A stretch of 37,542 nucleotides of DNA from a virus: positions 1-37,542 of the IMG/VR virus record IMGVR_UViG_3300031857_000570; one strand, given 5' to 3'. The notes beneath the pieces are model-generated. The model searched no databases, had not been told where the DNA came from, and worked only from the letters and a program-made list of their open reading frames with translations. Below are positions 23,732 to 31,851 of the stretch, piece by piece (the stretch's first letter is position 1; the number at the start of each line of letters is the position of its first letter). A program made the translations under genes and the position numbers.

Positions 23732-24477
23732 AAATCGCAGTATGTATCTCTGGAGGGGTTAGATATCCTCATCTTGGATTGCAAAGTATTCAAAAAATTA
23801 TTCCAAATGAATATGTAAAAGTTTTTATTCATACTTGGGAAATAAAGAATAGAAATTCTTTCATTCAAACTCTTTCTGGATTGCAGTATAAAGAGAAGGA
23901 TAAAATTGTTGAGACTGATCTTTCTCTTCTACAGAATTATAATTTTGAAAAGATTTTTATTGAAAACTATGAAGATAAAGAAGAACAATTCAAACAACTT
24001 TTCTCAGAACTAAATTTCGTTCCTTGGGATGAGGCAATAGATGAACCAAGATTTGATGTTGGTCCTATCAGTATGCACTATTCAATATTTAAAGCAAATG
24101 AGTTGAAAAGTGAATATGAAAAAGTAAACAATATTACCTTTGATTGGGTTATTCGTATGAGAACTGATAGTGATTTTAAATACGAAACACTTAATATGAA
24201 TTCTTTAATTGAAGATTTGAATATACCATCAGGTGAAGATTGGGCAGAAAATGCGATCAATGATCAATTTTCTATAGGAAGATCAAATGTTATGGATCTT
24301 TATTCAAATCTTTATAATAATTTGCATAAAACTCAGACAACAAAGTATTATCCCGAAAATTTATTATTTACACATTTGAATAATTTTGGATTGACTCCAA
24401 ATAGAATTGATTTTCCAGTAAGAATTAATAATGGAATAGATTTTAGAAAAGTTTGGTATCCTCATTTGGTTGAATAA
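23728..24477 (+). CDS. Putative glycosyltransferase (R-x-R-x-D type)
   Basis: The ATG at 23728 overlaps the previous stop (ATGA) and gives 249 aa beginning MKIAVCISGGVRYPHLGLQS. An in-frame upstream start at 23698 would only add residues read from inside the methyltransferase gene. Motifs are VFIHTWEIKNR (32-42), DVGPISMHYSIFKANELK (110-127) and FDWVIRMRTDSDF (138-150). The R-x-R-T-D strand followed by a second Asp looks like the DXD-type nucleotide-sugar site of a GT-A fold in uncharacterised glycosyltransferases of capsule clusters. The family is not one I can name with certainty. Location between FkbM and GT11 supports glycan assembly. Confidence 0.65.
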   Translation: MKIAVCISGGVRYPHLGLQSIQKIIPNEYVKVFIHTWEIKNRNSFIQTLSGLQYKEKDKIVETDLSLLQNYNFEKIFIENYEDKEEQFKQLFSELNFVPWDEAIDEPRFDVGPISMHYSIFKANELKSEYEKVNNITFDWVIRMRTDSDFKYETLNMNSLIEDLNIPSGEDWAENAINDQFSIGRSNVMDLYSNLYNNLHKTQTTKYYPENLLFTHLNNFGLTPNRIDFPVRINNGIDFRKVWYPHLVE

Positions 24478-24478
24478 A

Positions 24479-25225
24479 GTGATTTCATTTAATAATCTTG
24501 GACATATGGGACGTTTAGGAAATCAGATGTTTCAATATGCATCTCTACGTGGAATAGCATCCCATAATGGATATTCATACTCAATTCCTAAAGACACTTC
24601 TCTAACAGAATGTTTCAAAATATCGGAAACTTTACATAATCAAAATTATGAGAGTATAAGTGTAGATAGATTTGAGTTTGATAAAAATTTTTTTGATACT
24701 TGCCCAGATAATGTAGATTTATTAGGATATTTTCAAAGCGAAAAATATTTCAAACATATAGAAGATAAAATTAGACAAGATTTTACTTTTCATGATAAAA
24801 TAGATAGAATGTGTTCTCATTACAGAAAGTATATCTTTCCAAATACTGAACTCATATCTCTTCACATAAGAAGAACTGATTACATTACTGATGCAAACTT
24901 TGAATGCCTTTCTTTGGAATACTATAATAATGCTTTAGAGTTATTGCCAAATCTTCCTGTAATGATATTCAGCGATGATCCAAATTGGTGTAAGGATCAA
25001 TTCAATCATGAAAGATTTAAAATTTCATTATCAAATGATCCTTATATTGATCTCTGCTTAATGTCTATGTGTGATTATCATATCATCGCAAACAGTTCTT
25101 TCAGTTGGTGGGGTTCTTGGTTAGCAAAAAGTAAGAAAACAATTGCTCCTAGAAAATGGTTTTGTGGAGAGTTTTCAAATTGGAACACTCAAGACTTATA
25201 TCTTTCTGATTGGTCTATTCTTTAA
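24479..25225 (+). CDS. Alpha-1,2-fucosyltransferase-like glycosyltransferase (GT11)
   Basis: A GTG start at 24479 gives 248 aa reading MISFNNLGHMGRLGNQMFQY, the usual GT11 N-terminus. A TTG at 24470 would add three residues and overlap the previous gene. GT11 signatures are GRLGNQMFQYA (11-21), GYFQSEKYF (83-91), SLHIRRTDY (127-135, the HxRR donor-binding motif) and IANSSFSWWGSWLA (203-216). Length is slightly under the usual 280-300 aa but all motifs are present. The family transfers fucose from GDP-fucose to galactose or related acceptors on LPS or capsule. GDP-fucose would have to come from the host, as no synthesis gene is seen here. Confidence 0.88.
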   Translation: MISFNNLGHMGRLGNQMFQYASLRGIASHNGYSYSIPKDTSLTECFKISETLHNQNYESISVDRFEFDKNFFDTCPDNVDLLGYFQSEKYFKHIEDKIRQDFTFHDKIDRMCSHYRKYIFPNTELISLHIRRTDYITDANFECLSLEYYNNALELLPNLPVMIFSDDPNWCKDQFNHERFKISLSNDPYIDLCLMSMCDYHIIANSSFSWWGSWLAKSKKTIAPRKWFCGEFSNWNTQDLYLSDWSIL

Positions 25226-25252
25226 TATATACAACATTACTTTTAATTTAAT

Positions 25253-25999
25253 ATGGATTTTACAACTGACTTACATAATAAAGCAATTGTTGATACTGGG
25301 TATGTATATTGGGGAAGAGAAAATCATTCCTATGTATATACTGGATATGTTGATAAGTTTATGGAAAAAATTCACGGTCTTGGTTGGGGACCAAAAGTTT
25401 ATCTTGATATTGGATCTAGGGATTTGATGCAAACTATTGAAGTTGCTCAATATCATCCGGGAACTAGATTTATTGCGTTTGAACCTGTTCCTTGGCAATA
25501 TCAAGTTTGTTATGAAAGAAGTTTAGAATGGGATAATGTTGAGGTTTATAATTATGCCATTTCGGATGAAGAAGGATATGCAGATTTTTGGGAAATGGAT
25601 ACAAATACTGGAGGATCATCTCTTTTAGAACCCATTGATGTTCCTGGAAGTAACAATGTAAGTAAGAAAATTACCGTTGAATGTAAAAGACTTGATAATT
25701 TTTTAAAATCTTTGGGTATAGAATCTGTTGATTGTTTATGGATGGACACTCAAGGAACAGAGTTAAAAGTATTAAAAAGTTTGGGAAATTATATAGACAA
25801 TGTTTTGTTTGTGCATACTGAAGCTGCCCCAAAACCTTACTATAAGGGACATATTCTAAAAGATGAACTAGAAGAATTTCTTCTCAAAAAAGGATTTGAC
25901 CTAGAATTCCATACAAATGGACCTCATCCATATGATGAAGGTGATATAATTGCATCAAAACCAAAACTTGTTGAATTTTTATTAAAAAAACAATCATGA
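25253..25999 (+). CDS. FkbM-family SAM-dependent methyltransferase (second)
   Basis: This 248-aa protein has SAM motif I VYLDIGSRDLMQ (49-60), FEPVPWQ (76-82) and a variable insert, GGSSLLEPIDVPGSNNV. The FkbM signature VDCLWMDTQGTELKVLKSLG (159-178) is followed by VLFVHTEAAPKPYYKGH. It shares the family but little sequence with the methyltransferase at 23111, so they probably modify different positions. The N-terminal 45 residues (YWGRENHSYVYTGYVDKFME) look like an added cap. It is separated from the fucosyltransferase by 27 bp and overlaps the next gene by ATGA. Confidence 0.85.
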   Translation: MDFTTDLHNKAIVDTGYVYWGRENHSYVYTGYVDKFMEKIHGLGWGPKVYLDIGSRDLMQTIEVAQYHPGTRFIAFEPVPWQYQVCYERSLEWDNVEVYNYAISDEEGYADFWEMDTNTGGSSLLEPIDVPGSNNVSKKITVECKRLDNFLKSLGIESVDCLWMDTQGTELKVLKSLGNYIDNVLFVHTEAAPKPYYKGHILKDELEEFLLKKGFDLEFHTNGPHPYDEGDIIASKPKLVEFLLKKQS

Positions 26000-27609
26000 A
26001 AGTCTTATACGTTTATAATTTTGCTTATGCAGACTATCAAAGCGATAGCATTTATCATGGTCTGATTGATAGTGGAGTTGAGGTTTATGAGACTGCATAT
26101 CCAGCATATATGCTACAAGGATATGAAAACGCCCATTATCTTCACGGAAAAGGATTTACAATTCATGGAAAGTTAAATCATACTCCGAGAGTTGATGAAC
26201 CAGAAGTCATCAAAGAAAAAATTAAAAATAGATTTTATGATCTGGTAATTTATGGATGTGTTTATACACACTTTATGCTTCCTCAAAGACAATCTTTGGA
26301 TTATTTGCAGGAAGTAATTCAATCTTATTCTAAAGATAAAGTTCACTTTGTAGATGGTTGTGATGACATTCCAAACTTTGCATATGGTTTAGGATTGCAT
26401 AAGTACGGAACAGTTTGGAAAACAAATGGCGCCGATGATAAGCACGGCAAGTCTATTTCATTTGCAATTCCAGAAAGTCAGTTGCTTGAATATAAACCAC
26501 AAAAGGAAAAGTTCTTTGCTGACATTATTCCCGGGGTACAAGAAACTTACCGTTTTACTGATGAAAATGAATATTATCACGACTATGCGATTTCTTATTA
26601 TGGTAAGACTTGGAGAAAGGGTCAGTGGAATTGTATGAGGCATCTTGAAATTCTTGCAAACCGATGTATTCCTTATTTCCCTGGATTAGAAAATTGTCCG
26701 GAATGGATTATGAAGAATTTTCCAAAAGAAATTATTTTGGAAACAAACAAGTATGCCGAACAAGGTAAAATTCATCCACAATATGAAGAACTAAATGAGA
26801 TTCTCTTTGAGTATACTAAGCAAAATCTAACAACGAAAAAACTTGCTGAAAGATTTTTAAATTCTTCAAAAGAAATAAATGAATATTCGCTACCCAGTAT
26901 ACAAAATATTTCTCCCTTAAATCCATATATTTCTAAAAAAGGTAATTCTAATCACCAATATGCAGAAATAATTGAAAGAGCATTTCAAAAGGCTTGCTTG
27001 GATAAGCAAGATGTTCCTGACTGGATTTTATATTATGGTGGAGCATCCGGAACTAGATATCGTATTATGATAAACGATATAATTAAAAATATTCCAGATG
27101 CCAGATATCTTGAGATTGGAATGTGGACTGGTTCTACTTTATTTGCTGCTCTATCAAATAATAAAGTTAAGGCAACTGGAATTGATAATTGGACGCAGGG
27201 TTTTTATGGTGATGTAAAAAATCAATTCTATCAGTTTCTTCAGGGTTGTATTACCTATGATAATTCAATTGCTCTTTACGAAACCGAATTCCAGAAGATT
27301 GATTATACCCAAATAGGAAAGCATAATGTTTTTCTTTATGATGGACCCCATGACGAACAAGAACAATATGACGGTGTTAGTCTTCCTTATGATGCTTTAG
27401 ATGACACATTTATCTTAGTCGTTGATGATTGGAATTGGCCTTCTCCTAGAAATGGAACGTTTCGGGCATTAAATGATAAAAATATTGAGATTGTTTATTC
27501 AATTGAGATAAGAACAACTTCCAACGATTATTTTCCTCCCGAAGAATATCACGGTCAAAGTCATCATTGGCATGATGGTTATCTGATTGCTGTTTGCCAA
27601 AAAAGATAA
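25996..27609 (+). CDS. Fusion: GT-B-like glycosyltransferase domain + class I SAM methyltransferase
   Basis: This protein is 537 aa. The N-terminal part (1-about 290) begins MKVLYVYNFAYADYQSDSIY, with VIYGCVYTHFMLPQR (84-98), and a CgeB/exostosin-like end YYGKTWRKGQWNCMRHLEIL then ANRCIPYFPG (201-230). This pattern is typical of GT-B proteins. The C-terminal part (about 320-537) has motif I ARYLEIGMWTGSTLFAAL (369-386), GIDNW, VFLYDGPHDEQEQYDGV (445-461) and VVDDWNWP, typical of Methyltransf_24-like enzymes with a metal-binding DG/DDW pattern. One chain may add and methylate the same sugar. It overlaps its predecessor by ATGA and is 3 bp from the WavE-type gene. The methyltransferase call is stronger than the glycosyltransferase call. 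Confidence 0.72.
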   Translation: MKVLYVYNFAYADYQSDSIYHGLIDSGVEVYETAYPAYMLQGYENAHYLHGKGFTIHGKLNHTPRVDEPEVIKEKIKNRFYDLVIYGCVYTHFMLPQRQSLDYLQEVIQSYSKDKVHFVDGCDDIPNFAYGLGLHKYGTVWKTNGADDKHGKSISFAIPESQLLEYKPQKEKFFADIIPGVQETYRFTDENEYYHDYAISYYGKTWRKGQWNCMRHLEILANRCIPYFPGLENCPEWIMKNFPKEIILETNKYAEQGKIHPQYEELNEILFEYTKQNLTTKKLAERFLNSSKEINEYSLPSIQNISPLNPYISKKGNSNHQYAEIIERAFQKACLDKQDVPDWILYYGGASGTRYRIMINDIIKNIPDARYLEIGMWTGSTLFAALSNNKVKATGIDNWTQGFYGDVKNQFYQFLQGCITYDNSIALYETEFQKIDYTQIGKHNVFLYDGPHDEQEQYDGVSLPYDALDDTFILVVDDWNWPSPRNGTFRALNDKNIEIVYSIEIRTTSNDYFPPEEYHGQSHHWHDGYLIAVCQKR

Positions 27610-27612
27610 GTT

Positions 27613-28386
27613 ATGTACGATGATATTTCATTAGTTATTCAGGGTCCAGCATCAGATAAAGAAAAGTTGGACTTTGTTGATGCTCTTCCTTATTATAAAA
27701 CTTTGTTTTCTGAAATTATATTATCAACTTATACTGAACACTTAATATCTAATTGGCAACTTCTAAAAGTGTGTGAAGAAAATGATATTAAAATAGTTCA
27801 TAAAACTGTTGATATTAACAAATCATTATTAGATCATCCTACTAGCCCTTGCATTTATTATCAGACATATACAAGTTTGAATGGGTTTAAATTTTCATCA
27901 AAAAAATATACTATTAAACATAGAATAGATGAAAGGTATTCTAATTTGCATCTTTTAATTGATAAATTTTTGACTAGTAATGAGAAGTGGGTTTCGGGTG
28001 GAATGCTATTTGCCCCAAAGGTATGGAGATCTTTTTGTGCAGGAGATCATTTGTTTATTGCTCAAACAGAAAAACTAATTAAAACATTTGAATTGACAGA
28101 AGAACATCTAAGTAATAAATCTTTTTTGGAAGAAGGTCCAGAAATTACATATACAAAAAATTTTCTAAGAATTAATAATGAAGATCCTTCAGATGAAAAT
28201 CATGACGAATTGATGAGAAAATATTTTGATTTTGTCCCCGATAAGTATATGTTTCCTTTTATAATCAGATCTAATACTAATGAAGAAGGAAATAAAGTTT
28301 GGAGGACTCTTGAAGAATATGGTTCACTTAGATCTCAATATGAAACACTAGATGACATTTTTTATAGTCCATATTTACCTTGGTAA
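27613..28386 (+). CDS. WavE-type LPS core biosynthesis protein
   Basis: This 257-aa protein opens with DISLVIQGPASDKEK (4-18), the WavE-family start. SEIILSTYTEHL (33-44) and YTIKHRIDERYSNL (99-112, with R104, D106, E107 and R108) follow. GMLFAPKVWRSFCAGDHLFI (130-149) matches the family's 'FaGDhlfig' segment. PF07507 proteins are linked to LPS core synthesis in Vibrio and occur in other surface-polysaccharide loci. They are probably GT-A glycosyltransferases, although the reaction is poorly defined. It is flanked closely by the methyltransferase fusion and the nucleotidyltransferase. Confidence 0.78.
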   Translation: MYDDISLVIQGPASDKEKLDFVDALPYYKTLFSEIILSTYTEHLISNWQLLKVCEENDIKIVHKTVDINKSLLDHPTSPCIYYQTYTSLNGFKFSSKKYTIKHRIDERYSNLHLLIDKFLTSNEKWVSGGMLFAPKVWRSFCAGDHLFIAQTEKLIKTFELTEEHLSNKSFLEEGPEITYTKNFLRINNEDPSDENHDELMRKYFDFVPDKYMFPFIIRSNTNEEGNKVWRTLEEYGSLRSQYETLDDIFYSPYLPW

Positions 28387-28394
28387 AAATTAAT

Positions 28395-29108
28395 ATGAAT
28401 GTCCTTATTCCTATGGCGGGTGAGGGAACAAGATTCCCAAGAGATACCTACAAAATTCCAAAACCCTTAATTGATATTAGAGGAGTTCCAATGATCCAGA
28501 GAGCAATTGAATCTCTTGGTCTTATTGGAACTTATCATTTTGTCATTCGTAAAGACAGTTATTACGATCAAGTATGCACCTTACTACACAAAACTTTATC
28601 AGATCCAAAAATCATTAGTGTAGAAGAAACTACAGAAGGACCGGCATCAAGTTCTTTATTGTTCAAAGATTTCATCAATACTGAAGAAGAACTTGTAATT
28701 GCAAACTGTGATCAAATTATGTGGTGGGATGCAGACCTTTTTCTCACAAATGCAAGATATTATAAGTATGATGGTTTAATTGTAACTTATAGCACAACAA
28801 CCCCAAAAAATAGTTACGCTAGAATTGATAGAAATGGATTTGTCCAAGAGATTAGAGAAAAGGAAGTGATTAGTGATATTTCTTTAAATGGAATTCATTA
28901 TTGGAGGAAAGGTAGATACTTCGTTGAAAGTACAGAATCTATGATGAGAATGAATGATCGAGCTCCGAATGGAGAGTTTTATGTTGGTCCTACATACAAT
29001 CATATGATCCAACAAGGACTTAAAGTTGGAATTCATCATATTCCTAACTGGCAACACAATCCAGTTGGTGTTCCTGAGGATCTTGAAACTTTTTTGAAAA
29101 AATTATGA
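28395..29108 (+). CDS. Sugar-phosphate nucleotidyltransferase-like protein
   Basis: The ATG at 28395 gives 237 aa beginning MNVLIPMAGEGTRFPRDTYK. A TTG at 28380 overlapping the previous gene is less likely. The activating loop GEGTRF, KPLIDIRGVPMIQRAIESLG, the metal-site NCDQIMWW and SLNGIHYWRKGRYF are standard for NTP_transferase enzymes that make NDP-sugars or CDP-alcohols from NTP and a phosphorylated substrate. The C-terminus IPNWQHNPVGVPEDLETFLK is the usual lid. The sugar is unknown. It is coupled to the cupin gene by ATGA and so directly linked with the cupin/RuBisCO-like pair. Confidence 0.82.
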   Translation: MNVLIPMAGEGTRFPRDTYKIPKPLIDIRGVPMIQRAIESLGLIGTYHFVIRKDSYYDQVCTLLHKTLSDPKIISVEETTEGPASSSLLFKDFINTEEELVIANCDQIMWWDADLFLTNARYYKYDGLIVTYSTTTPKNSYARIDRNGFVQEIREKEVISDISLNGIHYWRKGRYFVESTESMMRMNDRAPNGEFYVGPTYNHMIQQGLKVGIHHIPNWQHNPVGVPEDLETFLKKL

Positions 29109-29440
29109 ATATTACAAAAATAACTGATTATGTCAGAGGGTGGTTCATTGGAAACTTTGAACCATCTCTTTTAAAAACTTCTGCTTTTGAAGTTGGTGTT
29201 CTTACACATAAGAAAGGAGAATACTGGGCTCCACATTATCATAAGGAAAGTATAGAATATAATGTTCTCATAACTGGCAAAATGATCGTCCAGGGAAAGG
29301 AGTTAAATAGTGGTGATGTATTTGTATTCGACAAAGGAGAAGTTGCTGACCCAATTTTTCTTGAAGATTGTACATTAGTTGTAGTTAAAACACCATCTAT
29401 TCCTTCTGATAAATTTGAGGTTGAGAATGAAATTCTTTAG
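29105..29440 (+). CDS. Small cupin
   Basis: This 111-aa single-domain cupin has motif 1, GEYWAPHYHKESIEYNVLITG, spanning about 38-58, with H44, H46 and E51 as likely metal ligands. Motif 2 is weaker (GDVFVFDKGEVADPIF). Cupins of this size in sugar clusters are isomerases, epimerases or small binding proteins acting on NDP-sugars or sugar acids. Motif 2 lacks an evident histidine, so the metal site may be incomplete. It overlaps the nucleotidyltransferase by 4 bp and the RuBisCO-like gene by 14 bp, the tightest packing in the cassette, which suggests the three products serve one step series. Confidence 0.75.
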   Translation: MNITKITDYVRGWFIGNFEPSLLKTSAFEVGVLTHKKGEYWAPHYHKESIEYNVLITGKMIVQGKELNSGDVFVFDKGEVADPIFLEDCTLVVVKTPSIPSDKFEVENEIL

Positions 29441-30665
29441 AGAACTTACTGAATATGAAAGAGATCGTTGCGTAGTTGCAACATATTACATCGAATCATA
29501 TGAAAATATTGGAACATTAAGGGATGCTGCCTGGAATCTTGCCATTGGGCAAAGTGTCGGCAACCCTAAAGTAAGAAATCGTTGGGAGAGTGATGAACTC
29601 TTTGAACTAGCATCTTGTGTCATCTATGCTGATGAACAAGAACTTTCTCAACAGACAAAGGGACAAGTTAAAATTGGTTTCCCCAAAGTTAATACTGACT
29701 GGGAAGGTGATGGCATTTCACATCTTCTTTGCCAACTGATGGGTGGGCAATTGGATATTGATGTGTTCAAAGTCTGTCGTCTTCAGAAATTGGAGTTTCC
29801 TGCTGATGTAGAAGCACAATTCCTTGGACCCAAGAATGGTATTGATGGGATTCGTAAGTTTGTCAATCGTTATGACAAACCACTTTCTGGTGCGATTGTA
29901 AAACCCAAGACAGGTATTTCACCACAAACTCTTTCTGAGATGGTGAAGGAACTTCTTGATGGTGGTGTAGATTTCATCAAGGAAGATGAAATTCTTTCTA
30001 ATCCTTCCTTCTGCCGTCTTGAAGATCGTGTAGAACTCATTTCAAATATCGTAAACAACTGTGGTCGTAATGTCATTTATACTTTCTGTATTAATGGTGA
30101 TCACCATACTATTCTTGATCGTGCTAAATTTGTTGCTGACAATGGTGGGAATGGTATTCATATTAATTTTTGGTCTGGTCTTGGGGTTTATAACTCTGTA
30201 AGAAAGATGGACCTGCCTCTGTTCATTCACTATCAGAAGAGTGGTGATAAGATCCTGACTGATAAGAGACACGCATTTGGAATAGATTGGGATGTTCTCT
30301 GCGACCTTGCTGGTCTGTGTGGTGTTGATACCATCCATGCAGGAATGTGGGGTGGTTATCTGAGTGATGATGAGAATGAACTTCGTCAAACGATGTCAAC
30401 ACTTCACAAACGGAATGTTCTCCCAGCATTGAGCTGTGGGATGCATCCAGGCATCGTCAACACCACTGCAGAGAAGTTCGGCACGGACTTCCTTGCTAAC
30501 TGTGGAGGTGCCATCCACGGGCATCCAGAGGGCACTCTGTCGGGTGCTCTGGCAATGAGACAATCTATTGATAAAACTCCTGGTCCAGAATTTCGTGCTG
30601 CCATTGATAAGTGGGGTTATGAAACTGGTGGTGGTTCTCTTCCTGAGTGGGTATTAGATTTTTGA
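29427..30665 (+). CDS. RuBisCO-like protein (form IV-type, probably not a carboxylase)
   Basis: The ATG at 29427 follows GAGG by 7 nt and gives 412 aa, full length for RuBisCO-like proteins. Conserved segments are GAIVKPKTGIS (155-165; K159 and K161 match K175/K177 of plant RbcL) and GGVDFIKEDE (179-188; K185, D187 and E188 match K201, D203 and E204). TIHAG (302-306; H304 = H327), PALSCGMH (S336 = S379) and CGGAIHGHPEG (359-369) are also present. By hand alignment several catalytic residues are replaced: Q270 at H294, K271 at R295, Y311 at K334, N46 at T65 and H99 at N123. This suggests an enolase, isomerase or transcarboxylase-type reaction on a sugar acid, as known for RuBisCO-like proteins, not CO2 fixation. 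Its 3' half is GC-richer than its neighbours. Confidence 0.88.
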   Translation: MKFFRELTEYERDRCVVATYYIESYENIGTLRDAAWNLAIGQSVGNPKVRNRWESDELFELASCVIYADEQELSQQTKGQVKIGFPKVNTDWEGDGISHLLCQLMGGQLDIDVFKVCRLQKLEFPADVEAQFLGPKNGIDGIRKFVNRYDKPLSGAIVKPKTGISPQTLSEMVKELLDGGVDFIKEDEILSNPSFCRLEDRVELISNIVNNCGRNVIYTFCINGDHHTILDRAKFVADNGGNGIHINFWSGLGVYNSVRKMDLPLFIHYQKSGDKILTDKRHAFGIDWDVLCDLAGLCGVDTIHAGMWGGYLSDDENELRQTMSTLHKRNVLPALSCGMHPGIVNTTAEKFGTDFLANCGGAIHGHPEGTLSGALAMRQSIDKTPGPEFRAAIDKWGYETGGGSLPEWVLDF

Positions 30666-30690
30666 TTAATTTTAAAATAGGAGTAAAAAA

Positions 30691-31851
30691 ATGAATTTTT
30701 CTGTAGACAATTATACCAGATGGAAAGAAGATCTGATAAAAAATATTCGATATAATGATTATAGGGATGATCTTGATTGGAATGGTGGAGAGTTTCCAGA
30801 AATACCAATTAAAAATGTTGATCTTAGGCATTCAAACCATGGATATACTATTACTCAGAGCGAGTGTAATTTGAATAATATTAGAGATTACTTTTTTAAA
30901 ATCCGAGATCAGTGCAAATGTATTCTTGAGATTGGAGTTGATTGTAATGCAACCGCAACTGAAAGAACATCTACAAGAATTTTCTTGGACAATAAGTTAG
31001 ATGAAACTATCTACATTGGACTTGATCTTAATGATAAGAGTTACTTAAATGATGAAAGTAAAAATATTTTTACTTTCCAAGCAGACTCTTCTGATACTGA
31101 ATCTGTTATGAATTTCATTCAATCAAAGGGAATTTCTGAGATAGATTTTATTTTTATAGATGGTTGGCACAGTATTAACCAAGTTATGAAAGATTGGGAA
31201 TACACCAAATACCTTTCTGACTTTGGTATTGTTGGATTTCATGATACTGCATCTCATCCAGGTCCTCACTCATTTATAAATGCTTTAGACAAAACAAAGT
31301 GGAATATAGTTGAAAATCCATGCTCAAATAACCAAAATGATTGGGGAGTTGGGTTTGCCTGGAGATGTAAAAAGAAAATACAAATCATTTCCCATAGAGG
31401 TAATCTTAACGGACCAAATCCATCAAGAGAAAATAGTCCAGAGTATATTGATGAAGCAATTGCAGCAGGATTTGATGTTGAAATTGATGTCAGATGTGAA
31501 GATCATAAGTTTTATCTTGGTCACGATGGACCTCAATATGAAATTCCTATGACTTGGTTATGGAAAAGGAAAGATAAACTTTGGATTCATTGTAAAGATC
31601 TGAGATCATTGGATGTTCTCTCTAGTAGTCCAGTTGATTTTCACTACTTTTGGCACGATATAGATAGATACACACTCACCAGTAAAGGTATTGGTTGGGT
31701 TTTAGTTGGTCAGTTTCCATTCAAAAAATCAATCGTAGTTCTTCCAGAATCTATTCATTATTATGATAAGTATGAGGGGAACTATGATAGAATATTAGAA
31801 ACGATGGGAATTTGTACCGATAAACCATTATTTTATAAAAATGAGTTATGA
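30691..31851 (+). CDS. Fusion: class I SAM methyltransferase + GDPD-like phosphodiesterase domain
   Basis: This 386-aa protein has a good ribosome-binding site, AGGAGT, 7 bp before ATG. Residues about 55-225 form a methyltransferase: CILEIGVD (77-84), YIGLDLNDK (108-116), IDFIFIDGWHSINQVMKDWE (151-170) and GIVGFHDT (179-186). Residues 230-386 form a GDPD-like TIM-barrel. Its features are IISHRGNLNGP (H235, R236), GFDVEIDVRC (E264, D266), YLGHDGPQYEI (H278), WIHCKDLRSLDVL (K302) and HYFWHDIDRYTLTSKG. The GDPD family cleaves glycerophosphodiesters; this short subfamily is common in phages and surface-sugar loci. The fusion may act on a glycerol-phosphate-decorated glycan, an inference. It overlaps the next gene by ATGA. 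Confidence 0.8.
   Translation: MNFSVDNYTRWKEDLIKNIRYNDYRDDLDWNGGEFPEIPIKNVDLRHSNHGYTITQSECNLNNIRDYFFKIRDQCKCILEIGVDCNATATERTSTRIFLDNKLDETIYIGLDLNDKSYLNDESKNIFTFQADSSDTESVMNFIQSKGISEIDFIFIDGWHSINQVMKDWEYTKYLSDFGIVGFHDTASHPGPHSFINALDKTKWNIVENPCSNNQNDWGVGFAWRCKKKIQIISHRGNLNGPNPSRENSPEYIDEAIAAGFDVEIDVRCEDHKFYLGHDGPQYEIPMTWLWKRKDKLWIHCKDLRSLDVLSSSPVDFHYFWHDIDRYTLTSKGIGWVLVGQFPFKKSIVVLPESIHYYDKYEGNYDRILETMGICTDKPLFYKNEL

Noticed and set aside
29870-30604. Minus-strand open frames within the RuBisCO-like gene
   Set aside because: They overlap a strongly conserved plus-strand gene, show no recognisable motif and have no promoter or ribosome-binding site.
29427-30665. A functional CO2-fixing RuBisCO
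   Set aside because: Hand alignment shows replacement of several residues needed for carboxylation (equivalents of H294, R295, K334, T65 and N123), and no small subunit or phosphoribulokinase is present.
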